This document shows positions 1 through 7,740 of a stretch of 64,000 nt of DNA, one piece after another (the first letter of the stretch is position 1; every line of letters starts with the position of its first letter). The stretch is taken from assembly GCF_900107375.1 (NCBI RefSeq), contig NZ_FNPT01000006.1, forward strand, positions 306,301 through 370,300. The letters are read 5' to 3'. This DNA is from Lysobacter sp. yr284 (lineage in GTDB: Bacteria > Pseudomonadota > Gammaproteobacteria > Xanthomonadales > Xanthomonadaceae). The position numbers were made by a program, and so were the translations under genes. The notes below the pieces were generated by a model. The model was not told the origin of the DNA, made no database searches, and saw nothing but the letters and a program-made list of their open reading frames with translations.

Positions 1-2
1 AC

Positions 3-1067
3 AACCTGCTCACGGTGATGTCCGGCAGCCTGCAACTGCTGGAAATGGAATGCGCGGACAAGCCCGAGGCCGGCGAACTGATCGCCAGCGCGCTGCGCTC
101 GGTCGGGCGCGGCGCGGAACTGACCGGCAAGCTGCTGGCGTTCGCCCGGCGCCAACGCCTGAGCCCGCGCGCGGTCGACGTGCCGGCGCTGCTGGGCGAT
201 GTCGAGAGCATGCTCAAGCGCACGCTCGGCGACAGCGTGCACCTGCACGTGCAATGCGCCGATGCGCTGGCGCCGGCGTACGCCGATCCGGGACAGCTGG
301 AAGCGGCGTTGCTCAACCTGGCCTTGAACGCGCGCGATGCGATGCCGCGCGGCGGCGAGATCGCGATCGAGGCCGGCGCCCACCGCGTCGCCGCCGCGCA
401 CCGCGGCGGCGACGGCGAGGCGGAATTGATCGCGGGCGACTACCTGCGGCTGACCGTAGCCGACACCGGCCGCGGCATGGCCCCGGAAACCCTGGCGCGG
501 GCGATGGAGCCGTTCTTCACCACCAAGGAAGCCGGGCGCGGCAGCGGCCTGGGCCTGAGCATGGTCTACGGCTTCGCCAAGCAGAGCGGCGGGCACCTGC
601 GCATCGACAGCGCGCTGGGCTACGGCACCCGGGTGGAGTTGTTCCTGCCCGCGGCGCGCGCGCCTGCGGCGGCGCCGGCGCCGGCCGCCGCCGCGCACGC
701 CACCGGCCGCGGCGAGACCGTGCTGGTGGTCGAGGACGATGCGGCGGTGCGCGCGATCGCGGTGGCGTTCCTGCGTTCGTCCGGCTATGGCGTGGTCGCG
801 GTCGGCAGTGCGGCGGAGGCCTTGCGCTACCTCGCCGGCGACGGCGAGGCGGCGGCGATGTTCAGCGACGTCATGCTCGGCGAAGGCATGAACGGCAAGG
901 AGCTGGCGGCGGCGGCGCGGCGGTTGCGCGCGGCGCTGCCGGTGGTGCTGACCTCCGGCTACGAAACCCCGGCCGTCGCCGCGGGCGAAGCCTTCGACCT
1001 GCTGCGCAAGCCGTACCGGCGCGAGCAGCTGGCCGCGGCGATCGCGCGCGCGGTCGGCGCCGGCTGA
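3..1067 (+). CDS. Hybrid sensor histidine kinase, C-terminal part (5' end outside window)
   Basis: The reading frame is open to the left edge and begins with NLLTV, the residues that follow the phospho-accepting His in HisKA domains, so the sensor part and the H-box lie outside the window. What is visible: the rest of the dimerisation helices, an HATPase_c domain (N-box NLALNARDAMP, G1 box DTGRGMAP, G2 box GRGSGLGLSMVYG) and, after an Ala/Pro linker, a receiver domain of about 115 residues with phospho-acceptor Asp in MFSDVMLGEG and the conserved Lys in LLRKPYRRE. The receiver is fused to the kinase C-terminus, so this is a hybrid kinase that probably acts through autophosphorylation and intramolecular transfer. 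The input signal cannot be told. It converges on the Fnr-like gene 15 bp downstream. Confidence 0.9.
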   Translation, partial: NLLTVMSGSLQLLEMECADKPEAGELIASALRSVGRGAELTGKLLAFARRQRLSPRAVDVPALLGDVESMLKRTLGDSVHLHVQCADALAPAYADPGQLEAALLNLALNARDAMPRGGEIAIEAGAHRVAAAHRGGDGEAELIAGDYLRLTVADTGRGMAPETLARAMEPFFTTKEAGRGSGLGLSMVYGFAKQSGGHLRIDSALGYGTRVELFLPAARAPAAAPAPAAAAHATGRGETVLVVEDDAAVRAIAVAFLRSSGYGVVAVGSAAEALRYLAGDGEAAAMFSDVMLGEGMNGKELAAAARRLRAALPVVLTSGYETPAVAAGEAFDLLRKPYRREQLAAAIARAVGAG

Positions 1068-1082
1068 GCCTGCGCCGCCGGT

Positions 1083-1883
1083 TCAGTGCACGCGCGCGCC
1101 GGCGCTCAACACCTCGCCCAGGCCGGCGCGGTCGCGCAGGCGGATCTCGCGGCCGGCCACCTCGATCAAGCCGCGCGCCTGCAGCCGCGACAGCGAGCGG
1201 GCCACCGTTTCCAGGGTCAACGCGAGGAAATTGCCGAGTTCGGCGCGGGTCATGCGCAGCTGCAGGCATTCGCCGCTGAAGCCCAGCGCGTGCAGGCGCG
1301 CGGCCAGGTCGAACAGGAAGGTCACCACGCGCTGGTCGGCGCCGAGCGTGCCCAGCGCCAGCATCCAGTTCCAGTCGCGGCGGATCTCCTGCGCCAGCAG
1401 CGCGGTGATGCGCTCCTGGAACTGCGGGTGTTGGTTGCGCAGTCGCGCGAACGGGACTTCCCACAGCTCGCCGGTGTCCAGCGCGACCGCGTCGCAGGCG
1501 TAGGCGTTCATGTCCAGCGCGTCCAGGCCGAGCAGGTCGCCGCGCATGCGGAAGCCGGTGATCTTCTCGCGTCCGTCTTCGCTGACCAGCGCGGTCTTGA
1601 AGAAGCCGGCGTGGACCAAGTACAGCGCGGTGCGCGGCTGGCCGGCGCGGAACACGTGTTGCTTGGCGCGCACCCGGCGGCGCTGCAGCGGCAGGCCCAG
1701 GCGCGGCAGTTCGCGCTGCAGCCACAGTTCCAGCCCGGCGTCGCTGGCCGGCGCGCCGGCGGCGAATGCGGCTGCGTCGGCATGGGTAGAGCGGGCTTCG
1801 ACAGCGTGCGCTTCGAGGACGCCCGCTTCGAGGACGTCGCCAGCGAGATAGGCATCGGCGAGAACGTTGCGATCGAGCAGCAT
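1083..1883 (-). CDS. Crp/Fnr family regulator without Fe-S cysteines
   Basis: Predicted 266-residue cyclic-nucleotide-binding-fold regulator with a C-terminal winged helix. The N-terminal 65 residues are variable, the beta-roll effector domain covers about 70-150, the dimer helix about 155-190, and the helix-turn-helix recognition helix is near 221-236 (LTLETVARSLSRLQ). ETVAR resembles the ETISR of E. coli FNR that reads TTGAT half-sites. The protein has only two cysteines (C130, C206). The N-terminal cysteine cluster of FNR is absent, and the position of FNR C122 (before EIPF) is Trp here (WEVPF), so an oxygen-labile [4Fe-4S] cluster is unlikely. A Dnr-like haem or NO mode, or another signal, is possible. 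The ATG at 1883 was chosen over longer upstream frames, which read into Arg/Pro-rich sequence. A perfect FNR box lies 119 bp upstream. Confidence 0.87.
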   Translation of the reverse strand: MLLDRNVLADAYLAGDVLEAGVLEAHAVEARSTHADAAAFAAGAPASDAGLELWLQRELPRLGLPLQRRRVRAKQHVFRAGQPRTALYLVHAGFFKTALVSEDGREKITGFRMRGDLLGLDALDMNAYACDAVALDTGELWEVPFARLRNQHPQFQERITALLAQEIRRDWNWMLALGTLGADQRVVTFLFDLAARLHALGFSGECLQLRMTRAELGNFLALTLETVARSLSRLQARGLIEVAGREIRLRDRAGLGEVLSAGARVH

Positions 1884-2001
1884 GGCGGCGGTTCCGGTTC
1901 GGCGTGTGGGCTGCGCACAGGCTAGGCGCGCGGGCCCGCGCGGCGATGGGGAGGCGGTAACCGGCGGTAACGGTTTGTAACGCCCGCGGCGGCGCGCGAA
2001 G

Positions 2002-2015
2002 TTGATCCCGATCAA
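2002..2015. promoter_or_regulatory. FNR/Anr-type box (perfect TTGAT-N4-ATCAA)
   Basis: The sequence TTGATCCCGATCAA is an exact FNR/Anr/Dnr palindrome. It lies between the minus-strand Fnr-like regulator (start 119 bp away) and the plus-strand RNR-like gene (start 72 bp away). The distance to the RNR-like start fits activation from about -41.5, so that gene is the likelier target. Autoregulation of the regulator is also possible. Confidence 0.8.
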
Positions 2016-2086
2016 GCATCCGCCGCGCACGGCGGGCACAGTGACGGCGAGCGGGCGCGTCCCGCGCTCGCCGGACCCGCCTTGCC

Positions 2087-2929
2087 GTGACCCGTCTGAC
2101 CCGATTCACCGATCCGCACGCCGTCGACCTGTGGGACACCCGGTTCCGCTGGCGCAGCGGCGAGCGCCTGCGCGACCGCACCGTCGACGCCACCTGGCAG
2201 CGGGTGGCGGCGGCGCTGGTCGCGGTCGGCGGCGACAGCGGTTACTGGTGCAGCCGCTACGTCGCCGCGTTCGGCGCTTGGCAGGTGCTGCCCGATCCGC
2301 GCCTGCTGCGCCGCGCCGGCACCGAGCGCGCGGTGCCGGCGCTGCGCACGCCGCGCGCCGCGCTCAACGCCGGCGCGTTCGTGCTCGACGCCGGCGGCGA
2401 GCGCGCGCGTTTCGACCACGACCGCTTCGCCATCGCCGCGGCGTTGGCGGTGCGCATGCTCGACGATGCGGCGGTGGCGTTCGGCGCCGAGCGCGGGCGC
2501 CTGCGCCTGGAAGTGGGGGTGATCGGGCTGGCCGATGCGCTGGCGCGGATGGGCGTGGATTACCTGGACGCGGCCGCGCCGGCGCAGGCGCAGGCGATCG
2601 CCCGTTCGTTGGCGCTGGGCTGCCTGCAGGGCGCGGGACGGCTGTCGCGCGAGCGCGGCGCGCGCGCGGGCGGCCCGGACCTGGCCGCGGCGTGGTCCGC
2701 ACGCGAGACCCCTGCGGCGCTGGCCGAAGCGCTGTCGGCCAATCGCCGCCACGCCCGCCTGACCCGGGTGCGCCCGCAACCAGCGTTGGCGCGGCTGGCC
2801 AACGGCGCCAGCGACGGGATCGAGCCGGCGCGCCACGCGAGCCCGTCCGGCCCGCTGCGCGCGGCGCGGGCGCGGATCGCCGCGGCGATGCAGGGGTGGA
2901 TCGATGCGCCGGTGCGGACCCGGTCGTAA
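2087..2929 (+). CDS. Ribonucleotide-reductase-like protein lacking the catalytic barrel
   Basis: A 280-residue protein built from pieces of a class I/II ribonucleotide reductase alpha chain. Residues 10-80 look like the N-terminal helical domain (VDLWDTRFRWR, TWQRVAAAL, and WQVLPDPRLLRRAGT, compare the RNR FLPxGRxLxxAGT). Residues 91-165 resemble a late region (LNAGAFV, AVRMLDD, LEVGVIGLADALARMGVDY). Residues 223-248 resemble the segment near the end of the barrel (ARLTRVRP, ALARLANGASDGIEP, compare APTGTISLLANVSSGIEP). Full-length alpha chains have 600-1,000 residues. The barrel with the NCE radical-site loop is missing and only C55 and C179 remain, so nucleotide reduction is not expected. 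A regulatory, scaffolding or remnant role is possible. GTG start, behind an FNR box. Confidence 0.6.
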   Translation: MTRLTRFTDPHAVDLWDTRFRWRSGERLRDRTVDATWQRVAAALVAVGGDSGYWCSRYVAAFGAWQVLPDPRLLRRAGTERAVPALRTPRAALNAGAFVLDAGGERARFDHDRFAIAAALAVRMLDDAAVAFGAERGRLRLEVGVIGLADALARMGVDYLDAAAPAQAQAIARSLALGCLQGAGRLSRERGARAGGPDLAAAWSARETPAALAEALSANRRHARLTRVRPQPALARLANGASDGIEPARHASPSGPLRAARARIAAAMQGWIDAPVRTRS

Positions 2930-3054
2930 GCGATGGCGTCGTGCGCTGTGCAGGGGCGGGGCGGGCTGCGGTTGTGGCGGGGCGCGCGCGGCGAAGCCGT
3001 TGGAGCGTCGTGGGGTTGCGCTTGGGCTGGCGGCGGTTGCGTCGTGGTTGCGGT

Positions 3055-3142
3055 GGCGCGGTCGCGGCTTGCGCCGCTCCTACAAGGGCCAGCGACGGGT
3101 TCGTGAGCGCCCTGTAGGAGCGGCGCAAGCCGCGACCGCGCC
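3055..3142. repeat. Paired inverted repeat (REP/BIME-like), copy 1
   Basis: Two perfect 30-bp arms (3055-3084 and 3113-3142, core GCGGCTTGCGCCGCTCCTAC and its complement) enclose a 28-bp spacer. The same arm occurs near 52.46-52.54 kb and, degenerate, near 8.46-8.60 kb. It lies between the RNR-like gene and the convergent stress-protein gene, where transcripts from both sides end. Dispersed, intergenic and hairpin-forming, it fits the REP class. No RAYT transposase is in the window. Confidence 0.85.
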
Positions 3143-3223
3143 ACGACGCTTACGACGAAACCCTCGCTGCGTCGTTGAAGCCAAACCTGGGCCGCCGCAG
3201 GCGGGCCAGCCACCGAACCCGCA

Positions 3224-4060
3224 TCAGTGGCCGAAGAACACCGGCAGCCGCGCCGACAGCAGCAGCTCGCGGGTCACGCCGCCCAGCACCCATTCGCGCA
3301 GGCGCGAGTGGCCGTAGCCGCCGGCCACCAGCAGTTGCACGCCGCTGCGTTCGGCGTAGTCGAGCAGCACTTCGGCGACGCTGTGCTCGCCCGCGCGCAG
3401 GTTGACCAGGTCGGTGGGGATGCTGTGGCGGACCAGGTGGGCGACCATGCGCCGGGCCGAGTCCAGCGCCGGGTCGTCGTCGCCGCGGCCGATCACCACC
3501 AGTTCCACCAGGCCGGCGTCGGCCAGCAGCGGCAGTGCGTCGTGCACGGCGCGCGCGGTCGGCCGCGTGGGTTGCCAGGCCACCATCGCCCGCCGCAGCG
3601 GCAGGGTCGGGCCGCTGGCGGGCGGCACCACCAGCACCGGGCGGCCGGACTCGAGCAGCAGGGCGGTGAACCACGCGTGCAACGCAGCCGCGCCGTCGGC
3701 GCGGCCGCCGCTGCCGGCGAGCAGGCACAGGTCGGCGTCGAAGGCTTCGCGCGCCACCGTGTGCGGCGCGTCGGCGTACATCGCCTCGACCGCGCGCGCG
3801 TCCCAGCACACGGTTTCGTCGTCCAGGCGCGCCTTGAGGTCGGCCAGGCGCTGCTGGCCGCGCTCGCGCAGCGCTTCGTACACGCCGCCGCCGGTCGGGT
3901 CCGGGACCATGTCCCAGGCATGGCTGATCGGCACCGGCAGGTCGACGCTCTCCAGCACCGACAGGCGCGCGCTGTGGCGCGCGGCGAGTTTCACCGCCAG
4001 CCGCAGCGCGTCGGCGTCGCCGGCGTCGCCGGTCATCGGGATCATCAGGTCCTTGTACAT
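3224..4060 (-). CDS. Tandem-domain universal stress protein (UspA family)
   Basis: 278 residues made of two Usp domains. Domain 1 is about 1-150 (start MYKDLMIPMTGD, then LCLLAGSGGRADG and PVLVVPP). Domain 2 is about 155-278 (MVAWQPTRPTARAVHDALPL, ending in LLVAGGYGHSRLREWVLGGVTRELL). The second carries the G-2x-G-9x-G(S/T)-like nucleotide loop typical of ATP-binding Usps; the first is more degenerate. Cytoplasmic, with no signal peptide. The ATG at 4060 follows a GGAG ribosome site. It is divergent from the cytochrome bd operon and shares an upstream region holding two FNR-type boxes, so low-oxygen induction is likely, as for Anr-controlled Usp proteins in pseudomonads. The biochemical function is unknown. 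Confidence 0.88.
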   Translation of the reverse strand: MYKDLMIPMTGDAGDADALRLAVKLAARHSARLSVLESVDLPVPISHAWDMVPDPTGGGVYEALRERGQQRLADLKARLDDETVCWDARAVEAMYADAPHTVAREAFDADLCLLAGSGGRADGAAALHAWFTALLLESGRPVLVVPPASGPTLPLRRAMVAWQPTRPTARAVHDALPLLADAGLVELVVIGRGDDDPALDSARRMVAHLVRHSIPTDLVNLRAGEHSVAEVLLDYAERSGVQLLVAGGYGHSRLREWVLGGVTRELLLSARLPVFFGH

Positions 4061-4206
4061 GTGCGTTCTCCGCGGCCGGATCGGCTCCGGCCCGTATGCC
4101 GCCTGTCCGCCGCGCGCCGGCCCGCGTCGCGCGGGTTCGGGTCGTGCCGGTCCCGGCGCGTGACCGCCGCCGCCCGCCCATTAGCGCCGGCCGGGCGCGC
4201 GCGGCG

Positions 4207-4220
4207 TTGATCCGGATCAA
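4207..4220. promoter_or_regulatory. FNR/Anr-type box (perfect), usp-cyd intergenic region
   Basis: TTGATCCGGATCAA, a perfect TTGAT-N4-ATCAA palindrome. It is about 147 bp upstream of the usp start (minus strand) and about 174 bp upstream of cydP (plus strand). It is the likely activator site of the stress-protein gene. Confidence 0.8.
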
Positions 4221-4325
4221 GCCGCGGCGGTGACCGGCGGCGGCGTTCGCCGCGCGCGGGCGCGAACGCGGTCGCAAACGCGACGGGCGCGGCGGTCGGG
4301 CCGCGGCGACCGATCGGCTGGCGGC

Positions 4326-4339
4326 TTGACCTGGATCAA
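4326..4339. promoter_or_regulatory. FNR/Anr-type box upstream of cydP
   Basis: TTGACCTGGATCAA matches the FNR palindrome in 9 of 10 half-site positions. It ends 54 bp before the cydP start, a distance compatible with activator binding near -41.5 of a short-leader transcript. It probably controls the cydPABX-ybgE operon. Confidence 0.75.
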
Positions 4340-4393
4340 CACGCCACCGGCTGCGTTCGCGTCGAATGCTCGCAGATTCCCCGGGAGCCGGCC

Positions 4394-4600
4394 GTGAAAA
4401 ATCCGCAAGCGCAGGACGATGAACGCGGCGCCGCCGCGTCGCCGCCGCGCTGGCGCGCGGCGTTGCTGCGCCGCATCGCGCTGACCATCGCCGCCAAGCT
4501 GGCGTTGCTGACCGCGCTGTACCTGCTGTTCTTCTCGCCCTCGCACCGCCCGCCCATCGATGCCGGCGCGATCGACCGGCTCCTCCTGCAAGCAAGGTGA
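4394..4600 (+). CDS. cydP: Small cytochrome bd-associated membrane protein (CydP-like)
   Basis: 68 residues: a charged cytoplasmic head (about 1-27, rich in Arg and acidic residues), one transmembrane helix near 28-47 (IALTIAAKLALLTALYLLFF) and a short tail with FSPSHRPP. The size, single helix and the FSP-x-RP signature immediately before cydA match the putative small oxidase subunit CydP, a family name resting on context rather than structure. GTG start with GGGAG upstream. Its stop overlaps a possible GTG of cydA (4597), and a better ATG for cydA is 6 bp downstream, so the genes are co-translated. Confidence 0.8.
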   Translation: MKNPQAQDDERGAAASPPRWRAALLRRIALTIAAKLALLTALYLLFFSPSHRPPIDAGAIDRLLLQAR

Positions 4601-4605
4601 ACCCC

Positions 4606-6165
4606 ATGCCGGACCTGTACGTCGTCGATCTGTCGCGCCTGCAATTCGCGCTGACAGCCCTCTACCACTTCCTGTTCGTGCCGCTGACCATCGGCCTGGC
4701 GCTGATCATGGCGATCATGGAAAGCGTCTACGTGATGAGCGGGCGCGCGATCTGGAAGCAGATGACCCGGTTCTGGGGCGTGCTGTTCGGAATCAACTTC
4801 GCCATGGGCGTGGCCACCGGCATCACCATGGAATTCCAGTTCGGCACCAACTGGGCCTACTACTCGCACTACGTCGGCGACATCTTCGGCGCGCCGCTGG
4901 CGATCGAGGGGCTGATGGCGTTCTTCCTGGAGAGCACCTTCGTCGGCCTGTTCTTCTTCGGCTGGGAACGGCTGAGCAAGCTGCAGCACCTCACCGTGAC
5001 CTGGCTGACCGCGCTGGGCGCGAACCTGTCGGCGCTGTGGATCCTGATCGCCAACGGCTGGATGCAGAACCCGGTCGGCGCGCAATTCAACTTCCACACC
5101 ATGCGCATGGAGATCACCGACTTCGCCGCGGTGGTGTTCAACCCGGTCGCGCAGGCCAAGTTCGTCCACACCGTCAGCGCCGGCTACGTCACCGGCGCGA
5201 TGTTCGTGCTGTCGATCAGCGCCTGGTACCTGCTGCGCGGGCGCAACGTCGAGATCGCCAAGCGCTCGATGGTGGTGGCGGCCAGCTTCGGCCTGGCCTC
5301 GGCGCTGTCGGTGGCGGTGCTCGGCGACGAGAGCGGCTACACCGCTTCGGAAAACCAGAAGATGAAGGTCGCCGCGATCGAGGCCGAATGGCGCACCCAT
5401 CCGGCGCCGGCCGCGTTCACCGCGTTCGGCATCCCCGACATGGAAAAGCGCGAGACCGCGCACGCCGTCCGCATTCCCTGGGCGCTGGGCCTGATCGCCA
5501 CGCGTTCGCTCGACGGCGAAGTCGCCGGCATCCACGACCTGGTCGCGGAGAACCGCGAGCGCATCCGCCGCGGCATCGGCGCCTACCAGGCGCTGCGCGA
5601 ACTGCGCGCCGACCGCGACGACGCCGACAAGCAGGCCGCGTTCATGGCCCTGCGCGAGGACCTCGGTTTCGGCCTGCTGACCCTGCGCTACACCGCCGAC
5701 CCGGCCAGCGCCGACGAGGCGATCATCGAGCGCGCCGCGTGGAGCACGGTGCCGAACGTGCCGGTGCTGTTCTGGTCGTTCCGGATCATGGTCGCGCTGG
5801 GCTTCTACTTCATCTTCCTGTTCGCCGCCGCGTTCTGGCTGGCTACGCGCAACCGCCTGGAAACGCGCTGGTTCCTGCGGATCGCGCTGTACAGCCTGCC
5901 GCTGCCGTGGGTCGCGGCGGAACTGGGCTGGATCGTGGCCGAGGTTGGCCGCCAGCCCTGGGCCATCGACGGCGTGCTGCCGACCTTCCTCGGCGTGTCG
6001 GCGACCAACTCCACCCAGGTGATCGCCAGCCTGGTCGGCTTCGTCGTGCTCTACACCGGATTGGCGGTGGTCGATGCGGTGCTGATGCTGCGCGCGATCC
6101 GCTCCGGACCCGATCGGCTGAAATTCTGGCCGGCTACCCGCACCGCCGCTGCGCACACCGCCTGA
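4606..6165 (+). CDS. cydA: Cytochrome bd ubiquinol oxidase subunit I
   Basis: About 519 residues with some nine transmembrane helices. This subunit oxidises quinol and carries haems b558, b595 and d; the complex reduces O2 to water with very high affinity and resists NO and sulfide. Haem ligands are recognisable: His in TALYHFLFVPLT near residue 21, His in AKFVHTVSAGYVTG near 190, and Met in FWSFRIMVALGF near 395. The quinol-site sequence GWIVAEVGRQPWAIDGVLPT is nearly that of E. coli CydA. The ATG at 4606 (AAGG about 9 bp upstream) is preferred to the in-frame GTG at 4597. Expression is probably controlled by the FNR-type box at 4326. Confidence 0.97.
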   Translation: MPDLYVVDLSRLQFALTALYHFLFVPLTIGLALIMAIMESVYVMSGRAIWKQMTRFWGVLFGINFAMGVATGITMEFQFGTNWAYYSHYVGDIFGAPLAIEGLMAFFLESTFVGLFFFGWERLSKLQHLTVTWLTALGANLSALWILIANGWMQNPVGAQFNFHTMRMEITDFAAVVFNPVAQAKFVHTVSAGYVTGAMFVLSISAWYLLRGRNVEIAKRSMVVAASFGLASALSVAVLGDESGYTASENQKMKVAAIEAEWRTHPAPAAFTAFGIPDMEKRETAHAVRIPWALGLIATRSLDGEVAGIHDLVAENRERIRRGIGAYQALRELRADRDDADKQAAFMALREDLGFGLLTLRYTADPASADEAIIERAAWSTVPNVPVLFWSFRIMVALGFYFIFLFAAAFWLATRNRLETRWFLRIALYSLPLPWVAAELGWIVAEVGRQPWAIDGVLPTFLGVSATNSTQVIASLVGFVVLYTGLAVVDAVLMLRAIRSGPDRLKFWPATRTAAAHTA

Positions 6166-6175
6166 GGACCCGGCC

Positions 6176-7309
6176 ATGATCGATTACGCACTGTTGCGCG
6201 AACTGTGGTGGCTGCTGCTCGGCGTGCTGCTGATCGGCTTCGCCGTCACCGACGGCTACGACCTGGGGCTGGGCGCGATCTTGCGCCTGATCGGCCGCGA
6301 CGACGTCGAGCGGCGCATGGCGCTGGAGGCGATCGAGCCGAACTGGGAAGGCAACCAGGTCTGGTTCGTCCTCGGCGGCGGCGCGGTGTTCGCGGCCTGG
6401 CCGCTGCTGTATGCGGCCTCGTTCTCGGCGTTCTACTTCGCCATGTTCCTGCTGCTGGTGGCGCTGATCCTGCGCCCGGTCGGCTTCGCCTTCCGCAACC
6501 GCCTGCCGCACCCGCGCTGGCGCGGGGCGTGGGACTGGGCGCTGACCATCGCCGGCGCGGTGCCTTCGCTGGTGTTCGGCGTCGCCTTCGGCAATCTGTT
6601 CCTGGGCGTGCCGTTCCACTTCACCGAAGACCTGCTGCCGGTGTTCGACGGCGGCTTCCTCGGCCTGTTCCATCCGTTCGCGCTGCTGGCCGGCGTGGTG
6701 AGCCTGGCGATGCTGGTGATGCACGGCGCCAGCTACGCGGCGATGCGGGTGGAAGACCCGGTCGGCGCGCGCGCGCGCCGCATCGCCCGGATCGCCGCGG
6801 CGGCGACGATCGCCGCGTTCGCCGCGGCCGGGGTATGGCTGCGCTCGCTGCCGGGCACGGCCATCGTCGGCGCCTGGAGCACCGCCGCGCCGTCGGACCC
6901 GCTGGCCAAGCAGGCCATCGCCGTCGACGGCGGCTGGCTGGCGAACTACGCGCTGCAGCCGTGGCTGATCGCGCTGCCGGCGCTGGCGTTCGCGGCCTTG
7001 CTGGCGGTGGCGCTGCTGCGCTCGCGCACGGCGAGCTTCATCGCCAGCGGCCTCGCGGTGGCCTGCATCATCCTGACCGCCGGTGCGTCGCTGTTCCCGT
7101 TCCTGCTGCCCTCGGCCACCGATCCCGCCCACGGCCTGACCGTGTGGGACGCGTCCTCCAGCCAGCGCACGCTGGGGATCATGCTGGTGGCCGCGGCGAT
7201 TTTCCTGCCGCTGATCCTGGCCTACAGCGCGTGGGCGTTCCGGGTCATGCGCGGCACCATCACCCGCGCCCATGTGCAGGCGCAGGGCGAACACGAAGGA
7301 GGTTACTGA
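6176..7309 (+). CDS. cydB: Cytochrome bd ubiquinol oxidase subunit II
   Basis: 377 residues, eight or nine transmembrane helices, the partner of CydA with no haem of its own in E. coli-type enzymes. Diagnostic N-terminal motifs are present: VTDGYDLGLGAI and EPNWEGNQVWFVLGGGAVFAAWP. The start is 10 bp after cydA, and the stop overlaps the cydX start (TGATG), indicating translational coupling. The length is typical of the family (about 380). Confidence 0.97.
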   Translation: MIDYALLRELWWLLLGVLLIGFAVTDGYDLGLGAILRLIGRDDVERRMALEAIEPNWEGNQVWFVLGGGAVFAAWPLLYAASFSAFYFAMFLLLVALILRPVGFAFRNRLPHPRWRGAWDWALTIAGAVPSLVFGVAFGNLFLGVPFHFTEDLLPVFDGGFLGLFHPFALLAGVVSLAMLVMHGASYAAMRVEDPVGARARRIARIAAAATIAAFAAAGVWLRSLPGTAIVGAWSTAAPSDPLAKQAIAVDGGWLANYALQPWLIALPALAFAALLAVALLRSRTASFIASGLAVACIILTAGASLFPFLLPSATDPAHGLTVWDASSSQRTLGIMLVAAAIFLPLILAYSAWAFRVMRGTITRAHVQAQGEHEGGY

Positions 7310-7434
7310 TGTGGTACTTCGCCTGGATCCTGGGCCTGGCCCTGGCGTGCAGCTTCGGCGTGCTCAACGCGATGTGGTTCGAGATGCGCGAGGACGACGA
7401 GCAGTCGCGCGCGCAGGCGCGGCGCGGCCGCTGA
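7309..7434 (+). CDS. cydX: Cytochrome bd small subunit CydX
   Basis: 41-residue single-pass protein (MWYFAWILGLALACSFGVLN followed by AMWFEMRE). The MWYFxWxLG start and the Glu-containing end of the helix are the CydX signature; E. coli CydX has 37 residues and stabilises haems b595 and d. Its ATG overlaps the cydB stop, and its own TGA overlaps the ATG of ybgE. It is too short for most ORF filters but is clearly real from position and sequence. Confidence 0.95.
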   Translation: MWYFAWILGLALACSFGVLNAMWFEMREDDEQSRAQARRGR

Positions 7435-7736
7435 TGGACGCCGCGCACGAAGCGGCGCACGCGGCCGCGGGCGGCGGCTGGGTGCGCGCGCTGTCGCTGC
7501 TGCTGGCAGCGTCGCTGTCGCTGGCGCTGCTGTTCCTGCCGGCGATGCGCGGCGCCGAACTCGGGCCCGGCGCGCACGGCCTGCTGACGCCGCTGGTGAT
7601 GGCGATCTGCGCCGGCTTCGTCCACGGCGTGGGCCTGCGCCCGCGGCGCGCCTGGGCGCGTGCGCTGCTGCATCCGGCGCTGCTGTGGCCGCTGATGCTG
7701 GGCCTGGCCGCGCTGTGGGCGCGCAGCCTGCAGTAA
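7434..7736 (+). CDS. ybgE: cyd operon protein YbgE
   Basis: 100 residues with three predicted transmembrane helices (near 20-36, 48-64 and 80-96). The motif CAGFVHGVGLRPR matches the YbgE family of cyd-operon proteins, whose biochemical role is unknown. ATG overlaps the cydX stop. It is the last gene of cydPABX-ybgE and converges on a LysE-type exporter only 4 bp away. Confidence 0.88.
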   Translation: MDAAHEAAHAAAGGGWVRALSLLLAASLSLALLFLPAMRGAELGPGAHGLLTPLVMAICAGFVHGVGLRPRRAWARALLHPALLWPLMLGLAALWARSLQ

Positions 7737-7740
7737 GGCC

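Noticed and set aside
871..2193. Long Arg-rich minus-strand frame over the Fnr-like gene
   Set aside because: It is in another frame than the Crp/Fnr product and is extremely Arg/Pro-rich, typical of an out-of-phase GC-rich translation.
2087..2929. Calling the RNR-like protein a working ribonucleotide reductase
   Set aside because: The barrel with the radical-site cysteine and the NCE motif is absent, and the length is less than half that of any active alpha chain.
4336..6177. A 613-codon minus-strand frame over cydA
   Set aside because: Shadow of cydA. No ribosome site or domain.
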